Below, in pieces: positions 14,989 to 22,250 of a DNA stretch of 48,112 bases. Made by a program: the position numbers and the translations under genes. Source of the DNA: Xanthobacteraceae bacterium. Lineage in GTDB: Bacteria; Pseudomonadota; Alphaproteobacteria; Rhizobiales; Xanthobacteraceae. The stretch is taken from positions 1 through 48,112 of the forward strand of contig JAIENY010000024.1 of NCBI GenBank assembly GCA_019750915.1, read 5' to 3'. The notes beneath the pieces are model-generated. The model saw only the letters and a list, made by a program, of their open reading frames with translations, did no database searches and was not told the origin of the DNA. How positions within the stretch are numbered: position 1 is the first letter of the stretch; every line of letters starts with the position of its first letter.

Positions 14989-15399
14989 TCAGCGAGGTGG
15001 CAGCTTTAACGTGTCGCGCACATTCGCGGCGATATTCTCATCAAGGTGCGGCTTGATCAGAACCCTGCTGATTCCGATCGCATGTGCTTTTTTTGAAATG
15101 CTTTCGTCGGGGAAGCCCGTGATTAAAATCACGGGCGTGTTGATGCCAATGCCGCGAAGCCTCTTGGTCAGTTCCAGCCCATCCATCGGTTGCATCTTAT
15201 AGTCGATGATGAGGCAATCTGAGTCGTTCCGGCCCTCAAAATCCAAGAGAAACTCGGCGCTGGAAAACGTGCGAACTCGGAAGCCGTCCATTTCCAGCAG
15301 AAAGCGTAGTGATCGGCGGACATCGTAATCATCATCGACGACGTAAACCGTGGCTCCCGTCGTCGGTCGGCCGGTTGATGCATTTAAGCGGTCACTCAT
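14989..15399 (-). CDS. Receiver-only response regulator downstream of fixLJ
   Basis: A 136-residue single receiver domain with no output domain. The acidic pocket is VVDDDYD at 21-27, the phospho-acceptor is Asp66 in CLIIDYKMQP, and the conserved Lys is in VLIKPH. It follows fixJ by 43 nt on the same strand, the position of the receiver gene between fixJ and fixK2 in B. japonicum (bll2758, from memory). Receivers like this can drain phosphate from FixL or compete with FixJ. An FNR/FixK box centred 41 bp upstream suggests FixK drives it, which would make it a feedback element. Confidence 0.88.
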   Translation of the reverse strand: MSDRLNASTGRPTTGATVYVVDDDYDVRRSLRFLLEMDGFRVRTFSSAEFLLDFEGRNDSDCLIIDYKMQPMDGLELTKRLRGIGINTPVILITGFPDESISKKAHAIGISRVLIKPHLDENIAANVRDTLKLPPR

Positions 15400-15432
15400 G
15401 ACAAACAGATACGATCGATGTTCGTATCGGCG

Positions 15433-15446
15433 TTGATCTGTCTCAA
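15433..15446 (-). promoter_or_regulatory. FNR/FixK box overlapping the fixJ stop
   Basis: TTGATCTGTCTCAA is one base off the palindrome (CTCAA for ATCAA). It overlaps the fixJ stop codon (15443-15445) and is centred 41 bp from the receiver-only gene start. This would allow that gene to be expressed separately from fixLJ. Confidence 0.6.
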
Positions 15447-16063
15447 CTCTCGATCATTCCGCCCTTGATCGCCTGGCGCACAAGCTCCGAAATGTTGTTT
15501 GCCTGCATTTTGGTCATGACATTGGCGCGATACACTTCGACGGTGCGCGGGCTGATGTCATATTCACGTGCAATCAGCTTGTTGGAGAGGCCGGCGACAA
15601 GTCCTTCCATGACTTGGCGTTCCCGTTGGCTCAGCGAGTTGATGCGGCCCACGATTTCGCCGGTTACAAGATCCTGCTTGGATTTTTCTGTGCCCTGTGA
15701 AAACACGGACTTTATCGCGGATATCAGCCTTTCGTCGTCGAACGGCTTCTCCAGGAAATCGACCGCACCCAGTTTCATCGCCTCCACGGCCAGGGGAATG
15801 TCGCCGTGCCCCGTCATGACGATCACATGCGATTGCGCCATGTGCGGAGTTGCGTTCAGCTTGCGAAGCAGCTCGATGCCGTCGATTCCGGGCATTCGGA
15901 TATCGGTGAGGATACAACACCCCTCGGGAGCAGGCGATTCTTCCAAAAAAGTCTGTGCCGATTCGAATAGCCGAACGCTGTAGCCGGCCGATTGCAGCAG
16001 GAATGCAAGCGAATCCCGCATCGCCGGATCGTCGTCAATTACGAAGATCTCATTGACCGGCAT
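15443..16063 (-). CDS. fixJ: FixJ response regulator
   Basis: A 206-residue NarL/FixJ-type regulator. The receiver has FVIDDD at 7-12, phospho-acceptor Asp54 in ILTDIRMPGIDG, and Lys in FLEKPF. After a linker the LuxR-type HTH reads LSQRERQVMEGLVAGLSNKLIA and SPRTVEVYRANVMTKM. It would be phosphorylated by FixL at low oxygen and activate fixK. ATG 16063 gives the usual FixJ N-terminus and overlaps the end of fixL by 14 nt, so the two are translationally coupled. An FNR/FixK box for the next gene overlaps its stop. Confidence 0.95.
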   Translation of the reverse strand: MPVNEIFVIDDDPAMRDSLAFLLQSAGYSVRLFESAQTFLEESPAPEGCCILTDIRMPGIDGIELLRKLNATPHMAQSHVIVMTGHGDIPLAVEAMKLGAVDFLEKPFDDERLISAIKSVFSQGTEKSKQDLVTGEIVGRINSLSQRERQVMEGLVAGLSNKLIAREYDISPRTVEVYRANVMTKMQANNISELVRQAIKGGMIES

Positions 16064-17561
16064 TCGCGACGTCCTTCTCTGTCGCAGAGGGCAGCGTGAA
16101 GTGGAAAGTCGCACCGCTCGGCATGTTGTTTTCGGCCCACATGCGGCCTCCGTGAGCCTCGATGATCGTCCGGCTGATGGATAGTCCTACACCCATGCCG
16201 GTTTCCTTTGTGGTAAAAAACGGCTGAAAAAGATTGGACATCACGTCCGCATCGAATCCTTGGCCGGTATCCGAGACGGTGATTTCGATCATGTCGTCGT
16301 CAGTCGCTGTGTTGGATGCGACCAATTCTCTGGTCGCCGAATTGGCCATGGCTTCGAGCGCATTGCGGAAAAGATTCACCAATACTTGTTGGATTTGAAC
16401 ACGGTCCGCAAGGACGGCGTCGTGTTTCGGATCGAGTTTGAACCTTATCCTGACGTCTTGCTCCCTCGCGCCGGTGAGGCCAAGCGCACCGGCTTCCTCC
16501 ATCAGTTTGGACAGACTCTCAATCCGTTTTTCGGTCTCGTCCCGGGCTACGAAGCTCCTCAAGCGCCGGATGATCTGACCTGCGCGGATCGCCTGATCGG
16601 CCGCCCTTTCCAGAGCGACCATGATCTGCTCTGCCTTTGGGTCGGAGCTTTCGGCCAATAGTCGGCGCGAACCCTTCATGTAGTTGCTGATTGCGGATAA
16701 AGGCTGGTTGAGTTCATGGGCCAGCGCGGACGCCATTTCACCCATCGCGCTCAACCTCGATATATGGACGAGCTCGGACTGCAACTCCTGCAAGCGAGCC
16801 TGCGTCTGCTGCTGCTCGGTGAGGTCTCTCACAAACCCGGTAAAATAGGGTTCGTCGCCTGAACTCATCTCGCCAACTGTCAAATGCATGGGGAACGTCG
16901 TTCCGTCCTTGCGCTGTCCGGTCACGACGCGCCCAATCCCGATAATGCGACGCTCTCCGGTTGCCTGGTATCGTGCGACGTAGCCGTCATGCCGCGTTCG
17001 GTCAGGCTCTGGCATCAGCACGCTGACGTTCTTGCCGATAGCCTCGCTGGCCGAATAGCCGAATTGTCGTTCGGCGGCGCTGCTGAAAAATTGCATAATC
17101 CCCTGCTGATCAATGACGATCATTGCGTCGGGAATGGTGTCCAGAATGAGCCGCAGATGCCGCTCACTTTCCTCGATCTGGTTGTCCTTTTCGATATCCA
17201 GCAGCATCCCCGTCAGGGCAGGTTTGTCAGGTCGCTCATTGACAAGCGAGGCCACGATCCGGACCCGCCGCGAGGGCCCATGGTTGTGAATCCGGCATTG
17301 AATATCGAGGGGCACGCCTGCATTGAGCGAACGCTGAATCGCTGCGCCGAGTTGAGCGCGATCCCGCGCGTCTACGAACGATAGAAAACTTTCGTACCCC
17401 ACGTCCCCGTCCAGCGTGGCGCCGAGCAGCGCCTTGGCGACTTTGGAGAAGGTCAGGCTCCGTCGCGCCGGGTCCATCACCCACGTCCCTATGCCTGCCC
17501 GGTCAAGCAGTTCAGGCGCGCAGTGCTTGATGATGTCGCATGGATCGACGATTTCGGGCAT
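16050..17561 (-). CDS. fixL: FixL oxygen-sensing histidine kinase
   Basis: A 503-residue soluble sensor kinase. Two PAS domains precede the kinase; the second is the haem PAS (IPDAMIVIDQQGIMQFFS, then MPEPDRTRHDGY, then IIGIGRVVTGQRKDGTTFPMHL). Counting from an upstream TTG as residue 1, the haem ligand is His217, with Arg223 and Arg237 at the spacing of B. japonicum His200, Arg206 and Arg220. The phospho-acceptor His308 in ALAHELNQPL lies 91 residues later, as in B. japonicum. Subtract 26 for the ATG start used here. The ATPase has N-, G1- and G2-boxes (FRNALEAM, DTGQGF, GMGVGLSIS). There are no membrane segments. No good ribosome-binding site decides between ATG 17561 and TTG 17639. It overlaps fixJ. 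Confidence 0.96.
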   Translation of the reverse strand: MPEIVDPCDIIKHCAPELLDRAGIGTWVMDPARRSLTFSKVAKALLGATLDGDVGYESFLSFVDARDRAQLGAAIQRSLNAGVPLDIQCRIHNHGPSRRVRIVASLVNERPDKPALTGMLLDIEKDNQIEESERHLRLILDTIPDAMIVIDQQGIMQFFSSAAERQFGYSASEAIGKNVSVLMPEPDRTRHDGYVARYQATGERRIIGIGRVVTGQRKDGTTFPMHLTVGEMSSGDEPYFTGFVRDLTEQQQTQARLQELQSELVHISRLSAMGEMASALAHELNQPLSAISNYMKGSRRLLAESSDPKAEQIMVALERAADQAIRAGQIIRRLRSFVARDETEKRIESLSKLMEEAGALGLTGAREQDVRIRFKLDPKHDAVLADRVQIQQVLVNLFRNALEAMANSATRELVASNTATDDDMIEITVSDTGQGFDADVMSNLFQPFFTTKETGMGVGLSISRTIIEAHGGRMWAENNMPSGATFHFTLPSATEKDVANAGQ

Positions 17562-17740
17562 CGGCAAACGATTGGCTTTAAATGGGTTTTCTGGAGAGGA
17601 AGTCTGCCCATTTAGGCATCTCCCCGATTCGGCGCGCAAGCTATTTTATCGCTATTTCGGCCGTGTTGCGTGCGCTCCTGTCACGATCACTTGGGCGGCA
17701 ACCCAATGTCATGTCTCATGGGTGAATGCCCCATATGACA

Positions 17741-17754
17741 TTGATGCAAGTCAA
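17741..17754 (+). promoter_or_regulatory. FNR/FixK box before the phasin-like gene
   Basis: TTGATGCAAGTCAA is one base off the palindrome. Its centre is 60 bp from ATG 17808. It is 187 bp from the fixL start on the other strand, so the phasin-like operon is the likely target. Confidence 0.72.
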
Positions 17755-17807
17755 GAACCAGCGTGCGGCGGCTCGTTAAAATCAACCATAAAATGGAGGA
17801 CGGCGTC

Positions 17808-18203
17808 ATGGCTAATCTGACAAATGCGTTTGAGCTTCCCGAGATGTGGAACTCTAACAATGAGGCGATGAAGGCCTCAGTCTGCAACTTCTGGCAAAAT
17901 CAAACCAAGCTCCTCGACAACATGCAGGAATTCACGCTCGGCTGGTTCGACAGGCGCCACGTGGGCACGCATGCAGCATTGGATGCGACCCAGAAGATAT
18001 GCCAGGCGAAAAGCCCCGCTGATGCGCTTGCCTCCTATCAGGAGTGGGTCGCCGGTGTGGCCGCGCGCATCGTCGAAGATGAAGTTGCGTATCAGAAGCT
18101 GATGTCGTCAGCAGTTTCATGCGCCGCACCCGCTCCGATGGAGCTGAGTCAGAAGGCGAAAGAACAAGCCACTTTGTTTCCGGGTGTATGGGCGGCAGCC
18201 TAA
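17808..18203 (+). CDS. Phasin-like protein
   Basis: A 131-residue helical protein. The pattern of an amphipathic N-terminal part (NEAMKASVCNFWQNQTKLLDNMQEFTLGWFDRR), then QAKSPADALASYQEWV and ARIVEDEVAYQKLM, matches phasins, which coat polyhydroxyalkanoate granules. GGAGGA lies 7 nt before ATG 17808, a strong site. It is the first of three genes (with the biotinyl-like and host-attachment-family genes) behind an FNR/FixK box, so granule coating may rise at low oxygen. Phasins are loosely conserved, so another helical role is possible. Confidence 0.75.
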   Translation: MANLTNAFELPEMWNSNNEAMKASVCNFWQNQTKLLDNMQEFTLGWFDRRHVGTHAALDATQKICQAKSPADALASYQEWVAGVAARIVEDEVAYQKLMSSAVSCAAPAPMELSQKAKEQATLFPGVWAAA

Positions 18204-18227
18204 CAACCATTTTCAGGAGGACTTCCA

Positions 18228-18461
18228 GTGGACTTGATCGTTGAACCAGATCTGTGGGTATCCCGCATGCTTCCGGAGGGGACCATCGAGAGATGGCTTG
18301 TCGCGGATGGAGCAAATGTTGAAGTGAACGATCCGGTGGTCGAGCTTCGGATCGAGAACAGCTTGGTGAGGTTGAAATCGCCGAGGGCGGGCCGGCTTAA
18401 GATCGGTGCGCCGGGCAATAGCGTCGTGGAGCCCGGTACAGTCGTCGGCAGTATTCGGTAG
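18228..18461 (+). CDS. Biotinyl/lipoyl-like domain protein lacking the attachment lysine
   Basis: A 77-residue single barrel-sandwich domain: EGTIERWLVADGANVEVNDPV, then the hairpin turn RIENSLVRLKSP, then AGRLKIGAPGNSVVEPGTVV. Aligned to the lipoyl/biotinyl pattern (E-T-D-K ... P-x-A-G), the modified lysine is replaced by Asn44, so no cofactor should be attached there. AGGAGG lies 7 nt before GTG 18228. It stands 24 nt after the phasin-like gene in the same operon. Its role is unknown; a structural or adaptor function is a guess. Confidence 0.82.
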   Translation: MDLIVEPDLWVSRMLPEGTIERWLVADGANVEVNDPVVELRIENSLVRLKSPRAGRLKIGAPGNSVVEPGTVVGSIR

Positions 18462-18504
18462 CCGTCGGCTCATCGTCTCTCATCAGTATGAGCGTGAAAC
18501 TGTT

Positions 18505-18966
18505 ATGCAGAAATTCAAACTTCCTCACGATTCGATCGTGCTGATCGCAGATGGCCGCAAGGCGCTGTTCCTGCGCAACGAAGGTGACGGGATGTTCCCC
18601 AATCTCGTCACGGCGCGCGTCTTTAAAGATATCAATCCGCCGACCCGGGAGCAGGGCAGCGATCGTCCCGGACGGGTTCATGAGAGTCTGTCGAGTCGCC
18701 GCAGCGGAATCGAAGGTACCGATTGGCATACCCTCGAGGAGCATAAGTTCGTTGCGGAGGTCACTGCTGCGCTCGAGAGATATGTGAGGGACGAGAATCC
18801 CAAGAAGGTCATCCTCGTGGCGCCTCCCCGTGTGCTTGGCGATTTGAGAAGCCAGCTTGCCGCTGACGTCAAAAAGCGTGTCGTGGCTGAGATCGAAAAG
18901 GATCTGACCAAGCATCCCGTAAACGAGATCGAGAAGTATCTTCTGGACTCGGCGGAAGCTGGCTGA
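18505..18966 (+). CDS. Host attachment family protein
   Basis: A 153-residue protein of the family annotated as 'protein required for attachment to host cells'. Typical features are the N-terminal strand IVLIADGRKALFLRNEG, a disordered RPGRVHES segment, then HKFVAEVTAALERYV and KKVILVAPPRVLGDLRSQL. The fold is related to archaeal release factor 1/RNase-like (baeRF) domains; the attachment role comes from a genetic finding in one species and may not be general. It starts 43 nt after the biotinyl-like gene and probably belongs to the same low-oxygen operon. Confidence 0.82.
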   Translation: MQKFKLPHDSIVLIADGRKALFLRNEGDGMFPNLVTARVFKDINPPTREQGSDRPGRVHESLSSRRSGIEGTDWHTLEEHKFVAEVTAALERYVRDENPKKVILVAPPRVLGDLRSQLAADVKKRVVAEIEKDLTKHPVNEIEKYLLDSAEAG

Positions 18967-19866
18967 TCAAGCGCGGCGCGATTCAGGGCGCCGAAAGCGA
19001 AGCTCTCGTGCATCGCCTGCTCCGCCGACCACAAATATCCGTTCATTTTCTAAAAGTGGCTTTGTGGGAAGTGCATTTTCGCCTGTCGCTGACGGTTCGT
19101 CGGCTAAACGGTCCCGGCTGGGCAAATCACTTTGATCTGCTGCCGGACCTCGCAGCGTTTGCCGTCCTTGCGTTGCTCTCTCATTGCCATCCCGTCCGGC
19201 GCCTTCCAGAACGTCATGGTCCAGAGCATCGCAGCGTCAATGATTTTGCTCATGCAAGCCTCGTAATCTTGGAGAATACGGCCTGAGTGCTTCGAGCAAA
19301 AAGCGGGCCAGCTGAGCGATGTCTTGAAGCGAAAATTTGAAGGAGGCAGCGTAAATGGCACCGGCTGAGTGTTTGTCTGCAGCTCCGCTGCGTTGCAAGC
19401 GCTCCACAAGCTGTAAAAGGCCGCGACGCACTGCGGGGTGTTTAATGGTCAACGGGAGAGCCGGACACCATGTGCCTATTTTGTTGACCCTGTGCGCTCA
19501 GCTCGCGGGCAGTTCATTGCTGGCGTTCGTTTTCGCGCAGGCTATCTTGCGAAGATTTGCAATGCAGTGCCGATCGTGGCGTTGATATCGTTCGCGCGGG
19601 AGTTGCCATGCGAAAGAGAAAGAGACTGCCGATCTTGTTAAACGACGCTTTGACCGTTGCGATTGTGCCACCGGCTTCATCCGAGTGAGCACTTCCGCAT
19701 CATGGACCAATCAAATGAGATCGAGAAAAACCAAATGAACCATCTCATGACGAGGCAGAAAGTGCCGGAGCTTGTCGTCAAGACTCCGGAAGGTTCAGGG
19801 ATTTGACCTCGTGCCTCGCGCACCATGGATGATTGCATCAGCGAGCGCACTGCGCGTGTGCCGGCG
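18967..19866. other. 900-bp stretch without a confident gene
   Basis: No gene is firmly supported here. Two short frames deserve mention. On the minus strand 19104-19253 encodes 49 residues starting MSKIIDAAMLWTMTFWKAPD, with GAGG 6 nt before the ATG. On the plus strand 19702-19806 encodes 34 residues ending RQKVPELVVKTPEGSGI, which recalls the N-terminus of peroxiredoxin-like (AhpC/TSA) proteins and then stops, as a fragment would. The rest is coding-like in short patches only. I read it as decayed sequence. Confidence 0.4.
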
Positions 19867-20424
19867 TTATGGATCGAGTTCGGTGTCCCAATAAAGGTAA
19901 TCGAGCCAGCTATCGTGCAGGTAATTCGGCGGGAAAAGCCGGCCATTACGATGAAGCTGATGGACCGTTGGCGCATACGGTGTCTGCCGCGGGAACATGT
20001 TCGCCTGCTGCATCGTCATGTTGCCCTTGCGCAAATTACAGGGCGAGCACGCGGCAACGACGTTCTCCCACGTCGTCTGCCCGCCTCGAGAACGAGGGAT
20101 GATGTGATCGAAGGTCAAATCTTCCGCCGAGGTGCAGTACTGACAGGTAAACCGGTCCCGTAGGAACACGTTGAAGCGCGTGAATGCCGGATGGGTCGTC
20201 GGCTTAACGAAAGACTTCAGCGAAACGACGCTTGGCAGCTTCATTTCGAAAGACGGGCTATGAACCGCGTGATCGTAATTCGCGACGATATTTACGCGGT
20301 CGAGAAACACCGCCTTGATCGCGTCTTGCCACGACCAAAGCGACAGCGGATAATAACTCAGCGGCCGGAAGTCCGCATTAAGCACCAGTGCCGGCCAACC
20401 GCCTTGTGAGACGTGTGCGTTCAA
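19867..20424 (-). CDS. HNH endonuclease family protein
   Basis: A 185-residue HNH nuclease. The N-terminal part (PALVLNADFRPLSYYPLSLW) is typical of a widespread family of unknown role. The nuclease core shows CQYC, DHIIPRSRGG and CSPCNLRKG: two CxxC zinc pairs and the catalytic His. A TTG at 20424 is preferred as start because GGAG lies 6 nt upstream and the protein then begins with the usual NAHVSQGGWP; a TTG at 20469 is the alternative. No restriction-modification partner or toxin gene is adjacent, and the family is chromosomal in most alphaproteobacteria, so a housekeeping role is more likely than a mobile origin. Confidence 0.88.
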   Translation of the reverse strand: MNAHVSQGGWPALVLNADFRPLSYYPLSLWSWQDAIKAVFLDRVNIVANYDHAVHSPSFEMKLPSVVSLKSFVKPTTHPAFTRFNVFLRDRFTCQYCTSAEDLTFDHIIPRSRGGQTTWENVVAACSPCNLRKGNMTMQQANMFPRQTPYAPTVHQLHRNGRLFPPNYLHDSWLDYLYWDTELDP

Positions 20425-20529
20425 GTAACGCTCCTGACCCCCATATGTCGGCTGCGAAGCAGCTTGCAATGCACATACTACATGGTGCGCGACGGAATTG
20501 TGAAGGGGATTGCGCTTTTTCTCGGGGCC

Positions 20530-21297
20530 TTAACCCTTCCGTGATCGCAGATTTGCGGGCTTTTTTGCGGCGCGCTGGCCAGGTTTCGCGGGCGCCACCT
20601 TCCGCTTGGGGCCTTTGGCCGTCGCCGGCTGCGAATCAGACGCCGATCCACCGTCTGACAGCGCGCCCTCGCGCCGCTTCACGGCGTGATAATAGGCCCA
20701 CCACAGATGCGCCGCGGCGCCACGGTACGGCCGCCAGGGTTCCGCCAGTTTTTGAGCCTCTTTGGCGGAGGGGCGAGCCTTCAAGCCAAGACCGATCCGG
20801 ACCGCTTCCTGAATCGCGAGGTCGCCGGCCGGCCAGGCGTCGCCGTGACCAAGGCAGAACAACAGATAGATGTCCGCAGTCCATGGGCCGATGCCGTGAA
20901 GCGCAGTGAGTTTGGCATGTGCGATATCAGCCTCGTCCTCGGCAAGGCGATTGAGGTCAAGCCGGGCGGCACTAAGTTCGCCGGCGATCATTTTCAACGA
21001 TTTGATCTTGGCCGCTGAGAGGCCGAGCCGTCCCAGATGGTCGGTCCGCGCGCTCTTGATGCGGTCGTGATGAAACGGATCGAATGCGCCGCTGACCCGC
21101 TTCCAGATTGCAGCGGCGGCGGAGGTTGAAAGCTGCTGGCCGCAGATGATCGCGGCAAGACCGGCAAAGCCAGGCTCGCGCCGCCGCAGGCCGGGCATGC
21201 CGGCCGCAGTCAAAACCGGAGCCAGGCGTGCGTCCCGCGCGATCAATGCATCGATCGCCTGTTCCAGATCGCTCTGTGTATTCAGGTATAGTGTCAT
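20530..21297 (-). CDS. DNA-3-methyladenine glycosylase II (AlkA-like, HhH-GPD)
   Basis: A 255-residue base-excision glycosylase. The helix-hairpin-helix is LTALHGIGPWTA at 130-141, followed by the catalytic Asp159 in WPAGDLAIQEA; upstream is IICGQQLSTSAAAAIW. It would remove alkylated purines such as 3-methyladenine. There is no Ada-like N-terminal domain. The last 50 residues are rich in Lys, Pro and Ala and probably disordered. ATG 21297 fits the family N-terminus; ATG 21315 would add six residues. It diverges from gluQ. Confidence 0.88.
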   Translation of the reverse strand: MTLYLNTQSDLEQAIDALIARDARLAPVLTAAGMPGLRRREPGFAGLAAIICGQQLSTSAAAAIWKRVSGAFDPFHHDRIKSARTDHLGRLGLSAAKIKSLKMIAGELSAARLDLNRLAEDEADIAHAKLTALHGIGPWTADIYLLFCLGHGDAWPAGDLAIQEAVRIGLGLKARPSAKEAQKLAEPWRPYRGAAAHLWWAYYHAVKRREGALSDGGSASDSQPATAKGPKRKVAPAKPGQRAAKKPANLRSRKG

Positions 21298-21333
21298 TGT
21301 TTCAAGAATCAGCATGTCGTGCGAGCAGGATCA

Positions 21334-22203
21334 ATGCCGCCACCCGTTTTCCGCTTTGCGCCCAGTCCGAATGGCTATCTCCATCTTGGTCATGCCTATT
21401 CAGCGCTTTTGAATTTCGACCTTGCCCGCGCATCGGGAGGCCAATTCCTGCTTCGGGTCGAGGATATCGATACCACGCGCTGCCGTCCCGAATTTGAAGA
21501 TGCGATCTATGACGATCTGGCGTGGCTTGGGATCAAATGGGAGCAGCCGGTCCGGCGACAGTCCGATCATCTTGATCTCTATCATGAAGCGATCGGTAAA
21601 CTGTCGGCACGGGGGCTGGTCTATCCCGCTTTCGAGAGCCGCGCCGAGATTGCGAGCCTGATCGAAAACAGCCAAATCAAGCCATGGCCGCGCGACCCCG
21701 ACGGTGCGCCGGTGTATCCGGGAGTCGCAAAACAGATGACCGCGTGCGAACGCGAGGCCAGGTTGGCCTCGGGAGTGCCTTATGCTTTGCGGTTAGATAG
21801 CGAGGCGGCGCGGCGAACCGCAGGGGATATTCTCTGGCGTGAAGAAGGCCATGGCCCGGACGGAGAGGCGGGGCTGATTGCGGCAGCGCCGCAGGCGTGG
21901 GGCGATGTTATTCTGGCGCGGAAAGAAACGCCGACCAGCTACCATCTCTCGGTTGTTATTGATGATGCCCTGCAAGGTGTCACGCATGTGGTGCGGGGGC
22001 AGGATCTGTTCTGGGCGACGAGCGTGCACCGCCTTTTACAACGGCTGCTCGCTCTGCCGGAGCCGGTCTACCGCCACCACCGGCTGTTGCGGGACGAAAC
22101 CGGGCAAAAGCTCGCCAAATCAACCCAATCGACGTCGCTGCAATCTCTGCGCGTGTCTGGTAAAACGGCCCAAAATATCAGGGAAATGGTCGGCCTGCCG
22201 TGA
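21334..22203 (+). CDS. gluQ: Glutamyl-Q tRNA(Asp) synthetase
   Basis: A 289-residue truncated glutamyl-tRNA synthetase that attaches glutamate to queuosine in tRNA(Asp). FAPSPNGYLHLGHAYSA carries the HIGH motif, and KLAKS near the C-terminus is the KMSKS equivalent; there is no anticodon-binding domain, which defines the family. AGGA lies just before ATG 21334. In place of the zinc-binding CxC after the HIGH half the sequence reads YPAFESRAEI, so the zinc site of the E. coli enzyme is absent. The stop overlaps the 5' region of the following histidine kinase gene. Confidence 0.93.
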   Translation: MPPPVFRFAPSPNGYLHLGHAYSALLNFDLARASGGQFLLRVEDIDTTRCRPEFEDAIYDDLAWLGIKWEQPVRRQSDHLDLYHEAIGKLSARGLVYPAFESRAEIASLIENSQIKPWPRDPDGAPVYPGVAKQMTACEREARLASGVPYALRLDSEAARRTAGDILWREEGHGPDGEAGLIAAAPQAWGDVILARKETPTSYHLSVVIDDALQGVTHVVRGQDLFWATSVHRLLQRLLALPEPVYRHHRLLRDETGQKLAKSTQSTSLQSLRVSGKTAQNIREMVGLP

Positions 22204-22250
22204 CTCCGGTCGCGCGCGGTGGCAGAGTGATTTCACGACTTGGGGGAATC

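Noticed and set aside
20102..20116. TGATCGAAGGTCAA-like sequence
   Set aside because: It has five bases between half-sites and lies inside the HNH coding region.
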